A stretch of 64,000 bases of DNA, taken from positions 124,001 through 188,000 of the forward strand of contig CAWABY010000011.1 in assembly GCA_963780395.1 (NCBI GenBank). Reading direction: 5' to 3'. The position numbers and the translations under genes were made by a program. This document shows positions 62,247-64,000 of the stretch, in pieces. The stretch comes from VGBV01 sp963780395 (GTDB lineage: Bacteria > Actinomycetota > Thermoleophilia > Solirubrobacterales > 70-9). The number at the start of each line of letters is the position of its first letter. The first letter of the stretch is position 1. Under the pieces are notes generated by a model. That model did no database searches, was not told where the DNA came from, and saw only the letters and a program-made list of their open reading frames with translations.

Positions 62247-63059
62247 AGCGCTGCAGGTTCGAGGCGGATGGCGAGGTCCGCGAGGGCTCGTCGAGGGAGA
62301 CGGCGTGCTCGACCCCTACGGGGGGAGCGACACGCGCTCGAGGAGGTGCGCCTGCTCGCGCCGGTGCGGCCGCGCAAGTTCCTGGCGATCGGGCTCAACT
62401 ACGCCGACCACATCGCCGAGAGCGGCATGGAGGCGCCGAAGTTCCCGGTCTTCTTCAACAAGCAGGTGACCTGCGTGGTCGGTCCCGGCGACGACGTCCA
62501 CATGCCGCGGGTCTCCAACCTGCTCGACTACGAGGGCGAGCTCGCGATCGTGATCGGCAAGCGCTGCCGCCACGTCCCCGAGGAGCGCGCCGCGGAGGTG
62601 ATCGCCGGCTACACGATCGCCAACGACGTCTCGGTCCGCGACTGGCAGCTGCGGACGCCGACGATGACGCTCGGCAAGTCCTTCGACACCCACGGCCCGC
62701 TCGGGCCGTGGGTGGTCAGCGCCGACGAGCTCGGCGACCCGCACTCGCTCGTCGATCAGGACCTACGTCAACGATGAGCTGCGCCAGGACGGCAGCACCA
62801 GCGAGATGATCTACGACTGCTTCCAGCAGGTCGCCCATCTCTCCGAGGCGTTCACCCTGGAGCCCGGCGACGTGATCGCCACCGGCACGCCGGCCGGGAT
62901 CGGCGCCGCCCGCCAGCCGTTCCGGAGGGCCTGCTCAAGGTCGGCGACACCGTTAGGGTCGAGATCGAGGGGATCGGCACGCTGGAGAACACCGTCGTCG
63001 AGGAGCCCGAGGGCTTCGTCGTCGCTGGAGCGGAGGGAGACCCGCCATGGACGTCCTGA
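62243..63059 (+). CDS. Fumarylacetoacetate-hydrolase-family enzyme, several frameshifts
   Basis: Start ATG 62243 (KRCRFEADGEVREG). After breaks near 62295 and 62330 the main frame gives LLAPVRPRKFLAIGLNYADH, KFPVFFNKQVTCVVGPGDDV and SNLLDYEGELAIVIGKRCRH with the metal-binding E-x-E. VIAGYTIANDVSVRDWQLRT supplies the metal Asp, then KSFDTHGPLGPWVVSADELG. A break near 62760 leads to TYVNDELRQDGSTSEMIYDC and DVIATGTPAGIG, and another near 62925 to LLKVGDTVRVEIEGIGTLEN. Reconstructed ~270 residues. FAH-family enzymes hydrolyse or decarboxylate ring-cleavage products. The end overlaps the next gene. Confidence 0.88.
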
Positions 63060-63475
63060 CGGATGAAGTCCGCGACTTCCTTGATGCGCAGCGCGTCGGC
63101 GTCCTGGCGACCACCGCTGCGGACGGGCGCCCTCGCCAGTCCGTCGTCTACTACGTGCGGGACGGCGAGCGACTCCTGATCTCCACCCTGTCCAAGCGTG
63201 GGAAGGCTCGGGACGTGCAACGCAGCGGCTGGGCCTCGCTCTGCGTCCGTGGGGACGAGCAGCCGTATCCGTCCGCGACGATCGCCGGCACGGCCGAGAT
63301 ACTCACGGAGGGCATCGGTCCTGCGACCGCCAGGATCATGCAGCGGATCGCCGGCGCCGACGAGACGCCCGAACCCCAGACCGACGAGGCACTGGCGGCG
63401 CTGGATCGTGTCGTGCTGTCGATCGCCGTCGAGCGCGTCGGGCCCGTGAGCTATCTCACCCGCCAGACGCCCTAG
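63047..63475 (+). CDS. Pyridoxamine-5'-phosphate-oxidase-like (flavin/F420-binding) protein
   Basis: 142 residues from ATG 63047, a split-barrel fold: MDVLTDEVRDFLDAQRVGVL, ATTAADGRPRQSVVYYVRDG, LLISTLSKRGKARDVQRSGW and ASLCVRGDEQPYPSATIAGT. This is the pattern of the PPOX-class F420-dependent family (TIGR03618 type) common in actinobacteria. It might reduce an intermediate of the aromatic pathway or serve F420 chemistry. It overlaps the FAH gene by 13 bases and is convergent with the membrane protein gene 38 bases downstream. Confidence 0.88.
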   Translation: MDVLTDEVRDFLDAQRVGVLATTAADGRPRQSVVYYVRDGERLLISTLSKRGKARDVQRSGWASLCVRGDEQPYPSATIAGTAEILTEGIGPATARIMQRIAGADETPEPQTDEALAALDRVVLSIAVERVGPVSYLTRQTP

Positions 63476-63513
63476 CGGCGTCGGGTCCGCCTCGCCCACC
63501 CGCTCGCCGTGCG

Positions 63514-64000
63514 TCAGTGCGCGAGCGCCTTCAGGAGCACGATGACTGCACCGAGCCCGACCGCGACCGCTGCGGAGGCGATGGTTCCAATCGGTCCAGC
63601 GCCGCGCCTGCGTGCTGCGTAGCCTCCAGCGGCGGCCAAATCCGCGAGCGCGATGCCGATGGCCGCGAGAAGGGCCGTTCGGTCGGGAATCCACTCCAGC
63701 GCGCCGGCACCAAGCACGGCCAGGAGGGGAGTGGGGACCGCCACGAGCGAGAAGTGGTCCCGCATCGCGTGGCCGACCGCCCCTGGCGTCAGCTCCTGGC
63801 CCTGCGAGACGCCCCTGCCGAGCAGATCGGAGTAAACGTGCGCCATGTAGAAGACGACGGCCGTGATCAGGACGCTGAGCCCCACCAGACCGGCGTCCGG
63901 CGAGGAGTCGTACTCGCGGGCCACGGCGATCACGGACAGAGCCAGGATCAGTCCGTAGACGCCCTCCGTCGCGCTCCACTCGGTGCGGAAGACCAGCCGG
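63514..64000 (-). CDS. Integral membrane protein, N-terminal part outside the window
   Basis: The stop is TGA at 63514-63516; the frame stays open to the end of the window. Visible helices: GVYGLILALSVIAVARE, VGLSVLITAVVFYMAHVYSD, LVAVPTPLLAVLGAGALEW, ALLAAIGIALADLAAAGGYA and TIASAAVAVGLGAVIVLLKA. It matches the protein at 43.3 kb through the whole readable length. Function unknown. Confidence 0.75.
   Translation of the reverse strand, partial: RLVFRTEWSATEGVYGLILALSVIAVAREYDSSPDAGLVGLSVLITAVVFYMAHVYSDLLGRGVSQGQELTPGAVGHAMRDHFSLVAVPTPLLAVLGAGALEWIPDRTALLAAIGIALADLAAAGGYAARRRGAGPIGTIASAAVAVGLGAVIVLLKALAH

Overview
The window is very GC-rich, densely coded bacterial DNA. Many starts are GTG or TTG, and ATGA/GTGA/TGATG overlaps between consecutive genes are common. 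Gene content (MoxR-DUF58-TgpA cluster, a PduO-type cobalamin adenosyltransferase, amphi-Trp protein, DUF2252, several MMPL/UPF0104 membrane proteins, a MalT-type LuxR regulator) suggests a free-living actinobacterium, most likely of the Thermoleophilia/Solirubrobacterales type. The phylum is fairly safe; the order is inference from family resemblance only. About a dozen genes carry single-base frameshifts at places where homology continues in the next frame, and two pairs in one gene compensate each other. I read most of these as base-calling or assembly indels rather than decay, and I give the span of the probable intact gene in each case.

Layout. 0-6.2 kb: the end of an R2-like di-metal oxidase gene, a secreted Lys-rich protein, a GNAT, then a benzoylformate-decarboxylase-like ThDP enzyme followed by a large FAD/Fe-S 2-hydroxyacid dehydrogenase. 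6.2-12.8 kb: epimerase, PAP2 phosphatase overlapping a UPF0104 flippase-like protein, thioredoxin reductase, arginase-like protein and an EamA exporter. 12.9-17.3 kb: moxR, DUF58 and transglutaminase (TgpA) genes in an operon. 17.3-25.0 kb: one minus-strand run of aminotransferase IV, acyl-CoA dehydrogenase, enoyl-CoA hydratase, SnoaL-like protein, membrane-anchored GMC oxidoreductase, universal stress protein, cupin and 3-hydroxyacyl-CoA dehydrogenase, which looks like an alcohol/acyl-CoA oxidation unit. 25.0-31.0 kb: small plus-strand genes and a minus-strand run of DUF1015, cobalamin adenosyltransferase, OsmC, SDR, NUDIX and a dihydrofolate-reductase-like protein.

31-36.2 kb holds three plus-strand tRNAs (Pro-UGG, Arg-UCU, His-GUG). 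Between them lie a GNAT, acetolactate decarboxylase and three overlapping genes that each encode a zinc ribbon, two of them with a membrane anchor and an extracellular tail. 36.3-47.5 kb has the look of an accessory region: intact genes (MMPL exporter, esterase, flippase-like protein, CorA, PfkB kinase, glucose-6-phosphate dehydrogenase, aldose epimerase) are separated by broken pieces of CorA, a SnoaL-like protein, a LuxR HTH and a 3-hydroxyacyl-CoA dehydrogenase. It ends at the isolated 3' half of a tRNA-Ser(CGA), a typical integration scar. 47.5-59.3 kb continues with GH15 glucoamylase, AI-2E-type and UPF0104 membrane proteins, DUF2252, an amphi-Trp protein, an internally deleted PAP2 gene facing a diacylglycerol-kinase-like gene, HdeD and the MalT-type LuxR regulator.

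59.3-63.5 kb is an aromatic-degradation locus: a TetR gene divergent from an MhpA-like flavin hydroxylase, an extradiol-dioxygenase-like VOC protein, a fumarylacetoacetate-hydrolase-family enzyme and a small flavin/F420-type reductase. An 18-bp perfect palindrome lies in the spacer of a good promoter between the divergent genes and is the likely TetR operator. The window ends inside a membrane protein that is a paralogue of one at 43.3 kb.
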